64,000 nt of DNA from Limonium bicolor (GCA_023374045.1 CM041776.1:471251375-471315374); one strand, 5' to 3'; positions 1 through 12,884 are shown, numbered from the stretch's first letter. Notes: generated by a model from the sequence alone, not told the origin. Translations and numbers: made by a program.

Positions 1-1072
1 CATGAATTAAATCAACGCCGCGACTAGTTTTCTTCGCCCGTCTTCGCCGTCTTCTCCAACTTGAATCGATTTATCTATCTACTCCCGCACCGCCTACCAT
101 TAATCTCTCACGCGTGCAGCTCTCTGTCCCCTCTGCAATCAATGAAGATAGCAATCAACTCTCCTCTTCATCTGCAATCAAATTAGTACGGAGCCAAAAC
201 TCTATATAAAACTCACCACCTTAGCTGCAAAACACACCACACGCACGACGGAGGAATTCGCTCACCACAATCATCCATTTCCTTCCACTTATTTTCCTCC
301 CGTAACACCACAACATTCCACACTCACGCAGTAACTAAAGAAATAGAAGAGCAGCAGTGAGAGGAGAACAGACCAGTTCTTCCTCTGAATTAATGTCAAA
401 ATCTATCTGTGTAATCTTCTTAAACTCCGTTAATGTCTGAGTAATTTTCTTCTGTATCCTAGGATGGGGGTTTGATTTCTAATATTACGTAATTAATATT
501 TATCACCTGTTTCTCTCATTTAACTTGTTTTAATTCCTTTTAACTAATATTGCTAAATGCTTTGCGCGACAAACGACTGCATTTATTTGGTAACTATCAA
601 CATATGATTTTGAGATAGTCTAGGTACCACAAAGGAATTAATCTTGATATTTACACTCCGGACTGAGCAGGAAAATATTAAGGCTTTTATTAAGAGTTCG
701 TAATGACAATTATTAACTCTAATAGGCAATAAATAATTGAAACATGGTTATAAATATGTTTAAGTAATTTAGGAAATTCCCCCGCTATCCTAGGATACAT
801 TTTTCCATTCACATCAATTAATCACCTTTTTAAATGTTTTTATTATTTCTGTATTAATTTAACAACAAATCAAGCTTGCCTCCGGCTAAACCCCTTTTAC
901 AGTTTTAAGTAACTACAAGACTAGGGTAAATTGAACAATCTCCCTGTGGATACGACACTCGTTATACTACTACGACCGGGAATTGTTTGCAGCCCGACGT
1001 TTATAATTTGAGTTTTTAATTCCTTTCTTTAATTTTACACCACTTTAACCACTCAGAAAAAAACACTCTGCA
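1..1072 (+). mobile_element. Athila-type LTR fragment (3' part of an LTR)
   Basis: The stretch reads as the downstream two thirds of an LTR related to the complete LTRs at 44,709 and 53,437. It shares a TATA-like TCTATATAAA near 201, the run GCTTGCCTCCGGCTAAA near 875 that is also in the LTR ending at 25,309, the tract with ACTACGACCGGGAATTG before the end, and a terminal CACTCTGCA. The 5' end lies outside the window. No primer-binding site follows it, because another LTR fragment in inverted orientation starts immediately. It is therefore a solo or truncated LTR, not the start of an element. No protein is encoded. Confidence 0.75.
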
Positions 1073-1755
1073 AATACAAAGAGGGAGAAGGAGATGTCAA
1101 TAGCCTTAACCCGACAAGGTCTTCTTCTTCTCTTGCGTGGATGGATCCGTAGACTTCTTTGGACACCAACAATGGAGTGAGGCGGAAGGAAAAATATAGA
1201 AGTGAATGGAGTGGATTTTGGTATGTTGAAGTGTGCCAAATGATGAAGACTCTCGGCCTATTTATAGGGCTCAATTGTGTCTGTTGCCGGGGTCGTGCCG
1301 GATGAGGAGTAGCCGGCACATGTGGAAAACGTGTCAACTGCTCAACGGTCGAAAAACCGCAAAAATCCACGCAAAACAGGTGCATATGCCGGGTAGGATA
1401 TACCCGGCAGCATACCCGGCAACAGCCTAATCACCAACGGTCAATAACTGCTATCGCTTGGTCAACCGTGGCGACTCTTTACTTATGCCGGATGGAATCT
1501 ACCCGGCATTGTGTCCGGCAAAGCCTCTTCCCTGATCTAATCGTGCCGTGCATAAGTTATCCGGCAGGGAGTCCGGCATCAATGAACTTTTGGCTCGAAA
1601 ATCATCCCTTGCACAGAAAAAACATATAAAAAACATAAGACTGAACTAATAAAACACTTTAATACCTAATATAGCACAAATAACTTATATATAACCTATA
1701 GATAAATATAATACTAAATCTAACACCTAAAATATGATAAGTTTGCGGCTTATCA
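1073..1755 (-). mobile_element. Truncated LTR of the gag-only family, inverted
   Basis: Reverse-complemented, this is the first ~690 bp of the LTR that flanks the gag-only element at 11,398-17,577. It ends at 1,755 with GCGGCTTATCA, the complement of that LTR's start TGATAAGCCGC. It contains the same CCGGCAT/ATGCCGG motif array (about 1,280-1,580) and the same CCTATTTATAGG (TATA box on the minus strand, about 1,257-1,268). It is cut at the R/U5 side exactly where the previous LTR ends. The junction is head-to-head between two LTR families, which suggests insertion or recombination followed by deletion. Confidence 0.8.
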
Positions 1756-4700
1756 GAACACTTATGCTTGCCTTGGTATTCTAAGGTAAATTTACCTTGA
1801 AAATATACATTAAACACTTCTTATGGTTAGATCTTGCTTCGAGACTAATCATGCCTTAATTGCTGTTTGAAAACATGTAAACTAAGCTGTGGAAAATTAA
1901 TCTCCAAACAGCCGTGGCCAAACAAGGCCTAAACTTGGCAAAATAAGGTATAAATCACTTAAACCTTCACTTGGTATATTAATATGTGTTTATACATATG
2001 TATATATATTGTGTCGTGAGTGAACAAGGTTTATAGGTCTTATTTTGACCTTAGGTGGTTAAGGAATGGTTTAGTAAATTTTATAACTAATTAATTAACA
2101 TAATTGTCAATTTAAGACATTATGTGGAAAAATTGGTAAATATGAAAATATATGGGGAGAGCCGAGAGTTTAAAGCATTTTGGGCATTATGTGTAATTTA
2201 TTTTATAAGCTAATGTTTGTAATAAGGCCATGTACTTTAGGCAATTTTATTTATATTTATAAGGTTTTAATTAAGTTAGGTGCTAAAAATAAATTACCGC
2301 AAGGAATTGGGGTTATAGTGTAAATAAATTAAATTGGGGGCTATATAATAATAAAGCCGAAAATTGGAGGTTTAAAGGAGGTTAAAAAAAATTATAAGAT
2401 TTTATAAAGTTTGGGGGTTAAATGGTAATTTCTAGAAAATATGGGTATTAAACCGTATTATATGGAGATTAATGGTCAAGGCAATATTAAGGTGGTCAAC
2501 CTTGACCAATGGTAGGTTTTGACCAAATTAGATAAGTTAAATAACTTATTTAAGGTTTTATAATAAGATAAGTATTTAATTGTAACAATTTTAAACATAT
2601 GTGGTAAATATGTTATTACCGAAAATAAAGGGGTGTAAAATGGTATTATAAACACCCATGGGCTATTAGGAATTTTTAGGAATTATTGGGTTGTTTTTGG
2701 AATTAAAATAAACTATATATGTATAATATATAGTTATTATGTCATTATGACATTTTGGAATAGTAGATGGGTGGAATAGTAATAAGCGAGAATATATGGG
2801 TTAGTAATATTAATTATAACCCTTTGGTGAAATTTGGTGATTTTTAGAATAATATAAGAGTATTTAATAAGATATGTGTTAATTATATGTTTAATGATAT
2901 TATAAAACTATATGTTATAAATTGGGCCAAATGGCAATTATAGAATCTTGGTGGGTTAAAAATAATTCAGAACAACACAGGTCTGTTCGGAAATTTACAA
3001 AATAAAACCATAGGTTATACCCTTTTATAGTTAAAAATGTATATTATATGGTATATATAACATGGTTATAATAATGGGGTGATTTTGTAAATAATGGAAA
3101 CTATGGATTATGGAAAAGAATAAGTATAAATGTCTATGCCTATGCGGCAATATTATATAGTTTGTATAAAAACTATAGGTTATAAATTAAAGGAAATAAA
3201 AATATCATATTATATGATATTAGTATATGGTATAACAGTACATAATGTTATGTGGTCAAAAGGAATTTAAATAAATTAAAGGGCTGTACCGAATTATAAG
3301 AGTTGGAAATATGAATTTTAGACTATGGTCTATAATGTTATAAATGGTTATAACAATGGTTTAAAGGAATTAAAGTAAGGATATTCACATTAAATAATGT
3401 GACAAACTATAAAAATAAGATTTATTACTAAGGTATTTATTGAGTAAACCTTAGGAGTTGTAATAATACAACATAAAATGTTACATAATATTAGGATAAT
3501 AATCTTAATATAGGTTGTATAATATGATACAACTAATGGGAATAATCATCTAATATAAGATGATAAAATGTAACATATAAATAAGAGTTATATAACTCAT
3601 GAAACTTACCTATTTGGTAAATATATACATATACAGAATAATGTATATAAGGATGGATATATATTATGGTTGGAAACCATATAATATAATGGTGGTGGTT
3701 AAAAAAAAATAGTTACAAACTATAAGTTATGAGTTTTTTAATGCAATTGTGGTTTACTAAATATAATGGATTATATAATACAATGTATAATGGATGGTGG
3801 TGGGAAATAACATAATAAATACGTAATGCATGCATACATGCAACTATAGGTTATATACCTAATTTAATGGTGGATAAGATTAAAGAAATATAATGAATTA
3901 AACTTAACAGTCGAAATGTTTTGACATACGAGTTTTTAGTAACAAAGCTGACCGGTTTTAGATAACCCGTAACAAATAACTGTAGAAATTCGGGGATAAC
4001 TGTCGGGGTTACTTGTTATTCGGAAATACCGGACGTAGTTAGTCATGGAGACTGACTTATAGTTTTATTACCATTTAGATCATACTTCAGACGAAGGCGC
4101 TTGACGAGCTAGTGGTCTACACTGCGCATCCTAGGTCTTGGTGAACGGTATGTAAAGGGGTTGATTCGAGTTGTCCTAAGGATTTCCTTGAGCTCGGATT
4201 TGATTGATATCACTTGTGTGTTAAGTGTTTTGGATACATGTATGTGATTGTGTGCTACTGCATTAATTATTTATGCACGAGCGTCCCACGGGACTAACAC
4301 TACGTCGACTATAGATCGGCTTATATAAACATACATATACGTTATTGTGATGACAAGACGGTTACTTGATATAATACCATAGTATTAATTAAGTATATGA
4401 CAACCTAAGTAAAACACTTAGGAACGAGTCACGACATTGTCGGTCTCTAGAGCATGGATCTCGAACATGAATATAACCTAGATTACTTCTAGGTATGCGT
4501 GAGACCCATTGGGCAGCTAATTAATAAATTACATTTTCCATAAGATTAAGAGCATATCTTAAACATTATGAGAGAGAGATGGTGTGATTTGAGGTGAGGA
4601 ATCCAGTGTAGTTTACGAACTACCTGGTGCGCATTTGTGATCACTGAGGGGTTCCCGATCGGGTTCCGCTCCAGGTTTATACCCAACGAGCCCTATTTGG

Positions 4701-4877
4701 ATCGTGGGTCAGGTGGCTACGGCCTTATATGGACGTCTTACGAGACAAAAGAGAATAGTTAGGGGCCTCCGGACCTCTGGCGAATGAGCACCTTTGTGTG
4801 TTGTAAGGAGGACTACTGTCCATGGTGAGGTTATCGGGTTGTCTTAAATGACGCCCAACTGGTATTTAATTAACATG
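1756..4877. other. AT-rich gene-free stretch, possible long LTR
   Basis: No coding frame of note and no domain is visible. The first 2.1 kb is very AT-rich with many short ATATGG/TTATAA runs. The last ~1 kb is more balanced. The sequence resumes at 21,406 after the hAT insertion and ends near 22,111 in GGGGGTTACA. That ending and the lack of coding capacity fit the long LTR of a chromovirus-like Gypsy element, but I could not find the 5' end or a matching second LTR. The assignment is an inference only. Confidence 0.35.
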
Positions 4878-4895
4878 GTTTGGATTAATGGTGGC

Positions 4896-5085
4896 CACGG
4901 GTCCGGTTCCATCGGTTCGGTTCCGGTTCCAGAAAATGTGTATTCATATTCGGAACCGGTCTGGGCGGTTCCGGTTTCGGTTTCGGTTCTGAAATCTGGA
5001 TTCGCTTCGGATTCGGTCAAAAAACCGGTTCCGCCCGGTTCCGGTTCTGATCGGTTCTGACCGGTCCGGAGCGGTTCCAGAAAGA
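4896..5085. repeat. Left subterminal GGTTCCGG repeats of hAT-1
   Basis: More than ten overlapping copies of CGGTTC/GGTTCCG occur within ~190 bp just inside the left inverted repeat. A mirrored GGAACC/GGTTCC-rich tract lies inside the right end (21,160-21,390). In the hAT family such subterminal motif clusters are where transposase binds. Here that role is inferred from position and repetition. Confidence 0.7.
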
Positions 5086-5407
5086 TTCGATCGGCTCAAG
5101 TTGCTTCGTTTTAGCTCCGATTTGAGATCCGTTTAAGCGCACACGTTGCTCTTTCATCCACTTTACTCCTAGATAGGTTATTATTCAAGTTTATAATCTT
5201 AAATGTGTTAGAAACAAAGACTTAGGAATTTTTATTGAATTACAAAAATAAGGAACAAAGAGAACATTATTATATGATTCACTGCCTCATTAAAACTTAT
5301 TAGGTAAAAACCCATTGGGAAAACCCTAATAAGGAAAAGAGTACAGCTACTAAGAGGTTACATGATTTCAATTTGCAAGTTTAAAAAAAAGATACATGGA
5401 AAGAAAA

Positions 5408-6238
5408 TTTAGGATCGGGTGGCTAACTCAAACCAATCAAAGGTGTGAGTCTAAGGATTGTTTGACTCAATCAGCCTTCGTAAGTGAGAAACACTCTGTG
5501 ATGTAGAGGCACTCTATCGAATTAATAGAACTAAGGGTGCGGAAGACTTTTGCGGTGGTATTGTAGTGAAACGATGAAAAAAAGAAAGAAGGACTCTGTG
5601 GAACTCAGCGAGATACAAAAATAAGCTATTTCATTTCCTGGTCAAATAAAAACAACTTACAAATGCCCACTAAGTAGAACGGAATCTATTAGCAGTTTTC
5701 ACTCACTCACCCCAACACACTTTCTAATCAGAACAATGGTAAGCGTAGTAGTGAGAACTAGGATCTTCCTAGTAGAGTCTTTCTAGAGTGCTAACTATCT
5801 TGGTACGTATTCTCTCTCTTTCTAGCTTATAATGCAATTCTCTTTCTCTCTCTAAGCTCTGAAATAATACTCAATGAAAGCACACTGAAACTGACTATTA
5901 CATATCTTATTTATACTCTAAGTGTAACAGCCAGTCGAAGGAGTTAGTTCTGAAAATACGGAACTAACTTAGTGGGCAACTTCCAACGGCTCTTACTTGG
6001 TCTTCTTACTTGGGCCGCGATCTTCGGGTGTTGAGGAAGAGCTTCGTGAGACCGTTGAGGCGCCTTAAGGTGTTCCGAGTTGACTCCTGATTTTTCGCAA
6101 CAGCATGAGAGAGTCTATGGAGTCTTCTTTGTTGCGCGGACTCTATCGCAGAGGCTCACTTTTGTGTCTGTCAAGTGATGATTGACTCTGTCGCGGTGGG
6201 GTTAAAGGCTATCTCTGCAACACTCCGATGTCCCAACA
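5408..6238 (-). repeat. 3' LTR of the Copia element
   Basis: This LTR matches 20,115-20,931 closely. On the minus strand it starts TGTTGGGACATCGGAG and ends in a tract that should read CCTACA but here reads CCTAAA, a point change in the terminal dinucleotide. A TATAAATA box lies on the minus strand at 5,908-5,915. Small indels against its partner show that the two have diverged since insertion. Confidence 0.9.
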
Positions 6239-6572
6239 ATTTCCCCCTTGTTGCTGATGATAGCAAACCTTCGTGAATCCCGATGGAGTCAATCCTGAAA
6301 TAAAACACAAGGACTTGGGAACCGACCCTGTCAAAGTTCCCCTTAATAGCAGCAGCTAGTAGCAAATAAGTTCAAGGATCTGTTTAGGTTCCCCCTTGAT
6401 CGGAGAGGGATCCAGGCAAGCAACGATAAATAAGCAGTGTGTAATAGGCAGGATAGTATATAGGCAGTCAAAAATACTAGACCACCTGGTCTAGCAGCGC
6501 AATCCAAAAAAGCAGTTTAAACAAGAACAGAATAACCTGTACACAGACGGGATTCACGCTTCCCCCTTTTGC
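6239..6572 (-). promoter_or_regulatory. Three polypurine tracts upstream of the Copia 3' LTR
   Basis: On the minus strand AAGGGGGAA-type tracts occur at about 6,241-6,249 (abutting the LTR), 6,388-6,397 and 6,560-6,570. The first is the expected plus-strand primer. Repeated PPT-like tracts before the 3' LTR are described for Sireviruses, so the extra copies support the lineage call. Confidence 0.7.
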
Positions 6573-6718
6573 TTTCATCAGAGGGGAAGCCCATAGTGTC
6601 ACAGAGTCAGTCAAAGTATTCACACAAACAACCAAAAAGTGTTTAGAACTTAAAAAGAGCAGCCTAAGTTCTAACATACAAAACGTCATTCTAAGGTTTG
6701 GGGTAGGGTGGTTGAAGG

Positions 6719-8312
6719 TCAAGGAGTTGGTCCTGCAAGGCCGCCACTGTCGTCTCTATCCCGGCGAGTCGGTCCACATCGCTTCTGGCCCTGAATCAGC
6801 TCGGCTGCATGCGCAATGAGGTGCTCCACTTTCTCCAGGAGAGGTTGGAGTGAAGCTTGAGAACTGCCTCTTGAGAAGTGGATGTCCCGCCGTCGTTGGA
6901 GTAGATGGAGGGGGCAGCAGCTTTGATTTGTCAATTGAAGTCAGCCATTCAGATACTGCAGGTTGATGGTGTCTGCCTCCTCGATGGACTCTGGCGTCGA
7001 AGTCGCCAAGGGTACCTGAAGAATTGGAATATGCGAGGCAACCAGAACACGTACCCAAGGAGTGTTCGGGGTGTCGACCGACTGGGCTAAGTGATGGAGA
7101 ATTATGTGTGCTAGATTGATAGAGTGACGATTAATGATGCAGTATAATAATGGTTAAGTCCAAGCAGTTGACCATAAGGTTCCTTCCTTTCGTGGGAACA
7201 TATTTGATGACAAATGTGGATGTTGGTGGTTGTGGTGGATGGAGAGATCGCCACGGGGTATGGGGGAGCCAATTTTTTCTGGAGGAGAAAAAGTGATAGA
7301 TTTTGTTATGTGGTACCCCGGGAATCTCAGGAAGGATTCCTTTTTCATAAATGACAGGCCAGTGGCAGGAACACCAAGAATTTCAGACAGTTTGCAAGAT
7401 CAACATAAGATTGGGGTGGAATTGACAACAGACTGTGCAGCACCGTTTCGGATGACAAGGTTTTGGAAGAAGTCGACAAACTCTGTGGGATACCACTCAG
7501 TTATCTCACAGAAGAGGTGTTTCCACCCCTGAATTTCGAGCATAGTGACTAACTCCCCTAAGTTGGAAGACAGAGCCCAAGAAAAGTCGAGGAACTTACC
7601 CCTGACGATATTACGGTCCGAGGCAGGGTCCCCGAGCATGTACCTTTGAGTGAAGGGGTCGACCTTCACACTCCGTCGGTGGGGTTTTGGAGGTTTCTGA
7701 TCCCTGGCGGAGGTAGCACCCGTAGAGGCATCGTGACTGGCGGTGGGCAGTTCTTGGACGGGCGACGATTCACCGAGCCGGAGGAGACATGTTGGGCCTT
7801 GACAGAGGAACGGAGAATTCTTTTTGCTGTGGGTCGAGTTGAGGTTTGGCCTTTTCTCTTGCGGGTTTTGGGTGGAGGTTGTTGTGGTGGTGTTGCGGAT
7901 TTAGCGGGGGATGCTGGTGGGGTTGGTGTAGGAGATTTGGTCGGTGATTTGCTGGCATGGGCTTGTGGCTGATCAGTTGGTTGATTTTCGGTGGGAGGGT
8001 TGTCAGCTTGTGGGGTTGGGGATGGTGGTAGGGTTTGGATTGGGGTAACTTCTTCAATGTCGGTGTCAAGAATCTCTGTTCTTGCAGTAGATGGCGGTGT
8101 TTGATGGGTGGATGGGTCGCGGGTGTCAGGTGGTGGTGTGGAGGAGTGTGGGGCGAAGAAGTAGCGGTGGTTTTAGTGGGAGATGTAGTGGTGGTGGTGG
8201 TGAGTGTAGGGGGATTAGGGTTTGCCATCGCTTGTAGATACGCCTGAAGGCGAATGGGATCGGCGAAAATTTCGGCTGGGATGTTAATTCCAGAGAAGTT
8301 GATGCTGGCCAT
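6719..8312 (-). pseudogene. Sirevirus env-like/ORF after RNase H, decayed
   Basis: A minus-strand frame opens at 8,312 with MASINFSGINIPAEIFADP and runs 180 codons into a Pro/Thr/His-rich stretch. The reading then changes frame: 7,669-7,400 holds a segment with WALSSNLGELVTMLEIQGW and KHLFCEITEWYP, which resembles the 'putative plant transposon protein' domain found in extra ORFs of plant retrotransposons. Further pieces follow at 7,348-7,154 and a possible coiled coil at about 6,900-6,720. Its position between RNase H and the 3' LTR is where Sireviruses carry an env-like ORF. At least three frame breaks exclude a working protein. Its function is unknown even in intact relatives. Confidence 0.6.
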
Positions 8313-8637
8313 TTGGAAGTTGAAGGATACTCGGGTGTAAGGGAGTTTGAAGTGAGAGAGATGGAGTGGATGGGTGATAGATATAAAGGCTGGAATTTGC
8401 AGAGAAGGTGTGTGTCAGGTGCGATTAATGTGGCAACGTCAGGATAAGGCGAGATAAAGGGCGACGATTTAGGCGGGTTCTGGTGCGGATGGATGACGTG
8501 GATAGTAGCGCTAGAGTACTAGGCGTGCTAAGTAATAAAACACATTTTACTGATGCAAGTGCAAACAAAGACAGACTCTATGCGACATGAGGGCGTACCT
8601 GCTGAAGATTGCGGTAGGGGCAAGGAGATGCGACCGT

Positions 8638-10337
8638 CTAGGTAGACGGAGTCAATCCGATTGCCGATCGCAGTGCTTCGAATCTTGCTGTAGACAAGGG
8701 TTTAGTAAAAATATCTACAAGTTGATCTTCGGTCGGCACAAAGCCAAGTTGGATAAGCTTTTTCTCGACACAGTCTTTCAAGAAGTGAAAGCGAATTTCG
8801 ATGTGTTTGGTTCTTGAGTGTTGGACTGGGTTTTCTGATATTTTGATTGTGCTTTTGTTGTCACAAAAGATGGGGATCTGTTCTTGGGTGACATGATAGT
8901 CTTGAAGTTGTTGCTTCATCCAAAGGAGTTGGGAGCAACAGGCTGCAGCAGAGACATACTCTGCCTCTGCTGTAGAGAGTGCTACAGAGTTCTCTTTTTT
9001 GGAGGACCATGAAACAAGGCAAAGACCCAAGAACTGTGCATTACCTGAAGTACTCTTTCGATCTTGAAGAGAACCAGCCCAATCAGAGTCACTATATCCA
9101 GATAAAGTAAAAGTAGGAGATCGTGGATACCATAGATAGAGTGTACTTGTACCTTTGAGATAGCGGAAGATACGCTTGACTGCTTTGAGGTGAGACTGTT
9201 TTGGTGCTGCTTGGAAGCGAGCACAAAGACAGACTGCGTGAAGAAAGTCTGGGCGACTGGCGGTCAGGTACAAGAGGGACCCTATCATGCCTCTATATTC
9301 TGTGGCATTGACGCCGACTCCGTCATCATCAGAATGCAGTTTGGCAGATGTACAGCTTGATGTGGACATACTCTTTGCATTTTTTAGGTTGTACTTATCA
9401 AGGAGTTCCTTGATGTACTTTTGTTGATGAATCTTGATCCCGTCCGTTTCCTGCTGAATTTGTAATCCTAAGAAGAACTTGAGCTCACCTAACTCATTCA
9501 TGGAAAACTCTTGCTTCATAAGGTTAGCAAAATGGTCGCAGAGGGTGTTACTTGTAGAACCATAAATGATATCATCAACATAGATCTGTACTAGAAGTAA
9601 GTCATGTGATGAGTGTAGAACGAAGAGCGTTTTATCTACAATACCTTGAGAGAAACCATTTTGCAATAGATATGTAGACAGTCTTTCATACCAGGCGCGT
9701 GGAGCCTGTTTCAGTCCGTAAAGGGCCTTACACAGTTTGTAAACGTAGTCAGGATGGACGGAGTCTGTGAACCCTGGAGGTTGTTCGACGTAGACTTCTC
9801 GATCAATGTAGCCGTGAAGAAAGGCTGTCTTAACATCCATTTGATATAATTGGAAACCTTTGTAAGCAGCAAACGCAATGAACATGCGAATTGCTTCAAG
9901 ACGAGCTACTGGAGCGAAGGTTTCATCATAATCGATCCCTTCTTCTTGATTGTAGCCCTGAACGACTAATCAAGCTTTATTCCTGAAAACTTGGCCTGCA
10001 GTATCAAGTTTATTACGAAAGACCCAATGAGTACTAATGGCTTGTTGATGTGTGGGCGAGGGACTAACTCCCAGACAGCATGTCGCTGGAGGGAATTGAG
10101 TTCCTCCTGCATAGCAGTAACCCAATCACTATCAAGGAGTGCTTCTTTGACATTTCGTGGTTCAGTACTAGACAGAAACGCACCAAAGGCACAGAGATTT
10201 TGCATAGCTTGTAGGCGTGTTTGAACACCGGTGTTTGGGTCTGTAATGATGTTTTCAGGAGGATGAGCAGATTTTTGCTGAAACTGGCGACGTGAAGCAG
10301 GAGGGGGTGTGTCTTTGTCAGAGGAGTCAAAATTCAA
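8638..10337 (-). pseudogene. Copia reverse transcriptase and RNase H
   Basis: The upstream part (10,337-9,966) carries the Copia pre-RT motif with EALLDSDWVTAMQEELNSL. The long frame 9,885-8,638 (415 codons) continues with the RT core, including [18 protein letters not shown], the catalytic YVDD in [14 protein letters not shown], and FFLGLQI. RNase H follows with the ALSTAEAEY motif and ends in DIFTKPL before a stop at 8,638. Between the two frames the reading is broken by a stop and a shift near 9,900-9,970. Apart from this break the domain is well preserved. Confidence 0.9.
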
Positions 10338-10450
10338 GTTTTGTGGTAAGGGTGTCTCCGGGTTATTGTCTGAGTCAGTAGATTCTGATGAATTGTTTTT
10401 GTTTGCTGGGGAATCATGAGGAGTGATAGAGTGGGACTCAGGGAGTCTTC

Positions 10451-11392
10451 CTATTGGTACAGTGATGAAGTGTGGATTGGTGAGAAAATCATCGGGGCAA
10501 AGTCAAGTTGATCAGAAGATGAGCCAACGTTGTGGGACTCATCGAACTTGACATGTGGGCTTTCTTCTAAACATTGAGTTCTCAGATTGATAACACGATA
10601 AGCTTTGCTTTTAGAAGAATAACCAAGAAAAATACCTTCATCACTTTTAGAAGAGAACTTACCCAAGTTGTCCTTACCATTATTGTGAATAAAGCACTTA
10701 CATCCGAAACGCCTGAGATGTATAAGACTTGGTTTACGTTGACGGAGTAGTTCATATGGTGTCTTGTGAAGGAATGGATGAATCAACGCACGATTTAACA
10801 CATAGCAGGCTGTATTAACGGCTTCTGCCCAATAAGATGGAGTGAGTTGACTGTCGATGAGCATGGTGCGAGCCATTTCTACCAAGGTTCTATTTTTGCG
10901 TTCAACTACTTCGTTTTGTTCTGGAGTTCGTGCTGATGATATTTGGTGATCCACTCCGTTGTCCCTGCAAAACTCATCAAACGACTTGTTGCAAAATTCA
11001 GTACCCTGGTCCGTTCTCAGGGTTTTTAGAGTGAATGAAAATTTGTTGACAAGCATTTTATGGAGTTTGACAAACTCCGTAAAAGTTTCATCTTTGGTAA
11101 ATAAGAAAAGACCCAGGTCCACCTGGAATAGTCATCAACTATGACCAGGATGTACCTCTTACCACTTCTACTTTATGTGCGCATGGGGCCAACAAGATCC
11201 ATGTGTAGCAGTTCTAGCGGAGAGCTAGTAGAGAGAGTAGGCTTACTTTTGAAGGAGGACTGGGTGTGTTTACCTTTTACACATGCTTCACAGACGGAGT
11301 CTGTGTCAAAGGTTGTGTCGGGTAAACCAATCACCAAGTCCTTGCTTTTGAGTTTGTTCAACAGCCTATGATTAGCGTGGCCAAGTCTGGAG
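10451..11392 (-). pseudogene. Copia GAG-pre-integrase and integrase core, split by insertion
   Basis: The minus-strand frame 11,361-11,173 carries NKLKSKDLVIGLPD and the zinc-site CEACVKGKHTQ, then LLHMDLVGPMRT with the first catalytic Asp. The frame 11,122-10,451 carries LRTDQGTEFCN (second Asp) and EVVERKNRTLVEMART (Glu). The usual QNG before the Glu reads QNE. The domain is cut at 11,397: the residues WHSRLGH of the pre-integrase motif begin exactly at the insertion site of the gag-only element, and the upstream codons resume at 17,583. Confidence 0.88.
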
Positions 11393-11397
11393 TGCCA

Positions 11398-12881
11398 TGA
11401 TAAGCCGCAGACTTATCATATTTTATGCATTAGATTTAGTATTATATTTATCTAAATAAAGTTATATTTATGTTATTTATGCTTATTATGTGTTAAAGTA
11501 TAATATTTGTACAGATTTATGTTTTTATTAGTTTTCTGTGCAAGGAATGATTTTCTAGGCAAAAGTTCAGTTGAAGCCGGACTCCATGCCGGGTAGTTTC
11601 TGCACGGCATAAGCACAGAACAGAAAAGAGGCCTTGCCGGACCTAATGCCGGGTAAATTCCATCCGGCATAAGTAAAGAGTCGCCACGGTTGACAAGCGA
11701 TAGCAGTTATTGACCGTTGGTGAAAAGGATGCTGCCGGGTATATCCTACCCGACATATGCACTGTTTCGCACGGAATTGACGGTTTCGACCGTTAACAGT
11801 TGGGCGCATTTATCACGTGTGCCGGCTACTGGTGATCCGGCACGACGCCCGGCAACGACACATTTAATGCCTATAAATAGGCCAAGGAAGGCAACAATTT
11901 GACACACTTCAACACCATATTATACTCCATTCATTACTCCATTTCCGCCCACATTCCAAGTGTTGTGTGTCCAAGGCATTTCTACGGATCTATCCACGAG
12001 AAGAAGAGAAGATCTTGTCAGGGTTGAGGCTATAACCAATCTCCTTCTCCCTTATGTATTTCTTCTTTATTTGAGTGGATGGTGAAGTAGAAATCCTTGT
12101 TAGTTCTTGGTTAGAGATGAATTCCTTCTTGTAAACACTATGATTATCTCAATATAATTTCAAGCGTTCATTAAGATATTGGTTCTTATTGCAAGGGAAT
12201 TAGTTGATCCCTCATTCCCTTTGTGCAAATCCTACTTGAGGAAGAAAAAGCCCAAGAGTAGGATAGGTTAGACTAATCTTAGTGGTCTTTGATGTTTTCA
12301 TCTATGATTTAGGGTTAGCATAAGAGATTTCAAATTAACCCATCTTCCCCCATTTCCTTGTTCATTTCGTGGCATGATATATGCTCGATTTGTTAATAGG
12401 GATGAGTTTCTTGTTGTCAGACCCGAAGCAAGAGAATGATTTTCACACACGAACGTGCCGGGTGCACTGCCGGGTCTCTTGTGTCTAGCACATTCAACGT
12501 CTTTGAATATGTCGTGCATCTGGTGTCCGGCAGGATGTCCGGCGCTTTCAAGTTGTTTGGTTAAGTTCGAGTCTTGAAGTTCATTGCGTGATCATACTGT
12601 TACTTGGTGATTTAATCCCGAATCTAGGACAAATTATTAGTAAGTTAGTTTATTTTCTTAGTTTAGAATCAACCTTTACTTTTCCCCCCTTGTCTTAGAA
12701 TAGGTATTACCGGATTAGGACTAATTTTCTATAAGTCCCTTGGGTACGATACTCTCGGTCGTAATATATTTACACTATACTCCGACCGGGTTTTATTTTG
12801 CTACCCGTAGTAGAGTTGTAGGTTTAGTTATTTGTTTTATTCTTTGTATATAGTTTTATCCCTACAATTTTCCTGTTAGCA
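11398..12881 (+). repeat. 5' LTR of the gag-only element
   Basis: It spans 1,484 bp. An array of GCCGGGTA/TACCCGGCA-like motifs at about 11,575-11,855 precedes a TATA box. A second, smaller cluster of CCGGCA motifs lies at 12,455-12,545 in the R/U5 part. It differs from the 3' LTR by few point changes and small indels, so the insertion is young. Confidence 0.92.
11871..11880 (+). promoter_or_regulatory. TATA box of the gag-only element 5' LTR
   Basis: CTATAAATAG lies ~15-50 bp downstream of the motif array and is kept at 16,571-16,580 in the 3' LTR and, inverted, near 1,262. It is the likely start region of the element transcript. Confidence 0.7.
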
Positions 12882-12884
12882 AAT

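Noticed and set aside
2000..4000. Organellar DNA insertion because of high AT content
   Set aside because: No plastid or mitochondrial gene, tRNA or rRNA segment is visible, so AT content alone is not enough.
4848..5060. Open frame across the GGTTCCGG tract, and similar overlapping frames at 21,021-21,546 and 26,361-26,615
   Set aside because: They are made of the repeated subterminal motif of the hAT elements, are open on both strands, and give Gly/Ser/Pro-Val low-complexity peptides with no domain.
7646..8247. Plus-strand Gly/Val-rich frames opposite the Copia env-like ORF
   Set aside because: They mirror the Pro/Thr/His-rich minus-strand frame and have no independent support.
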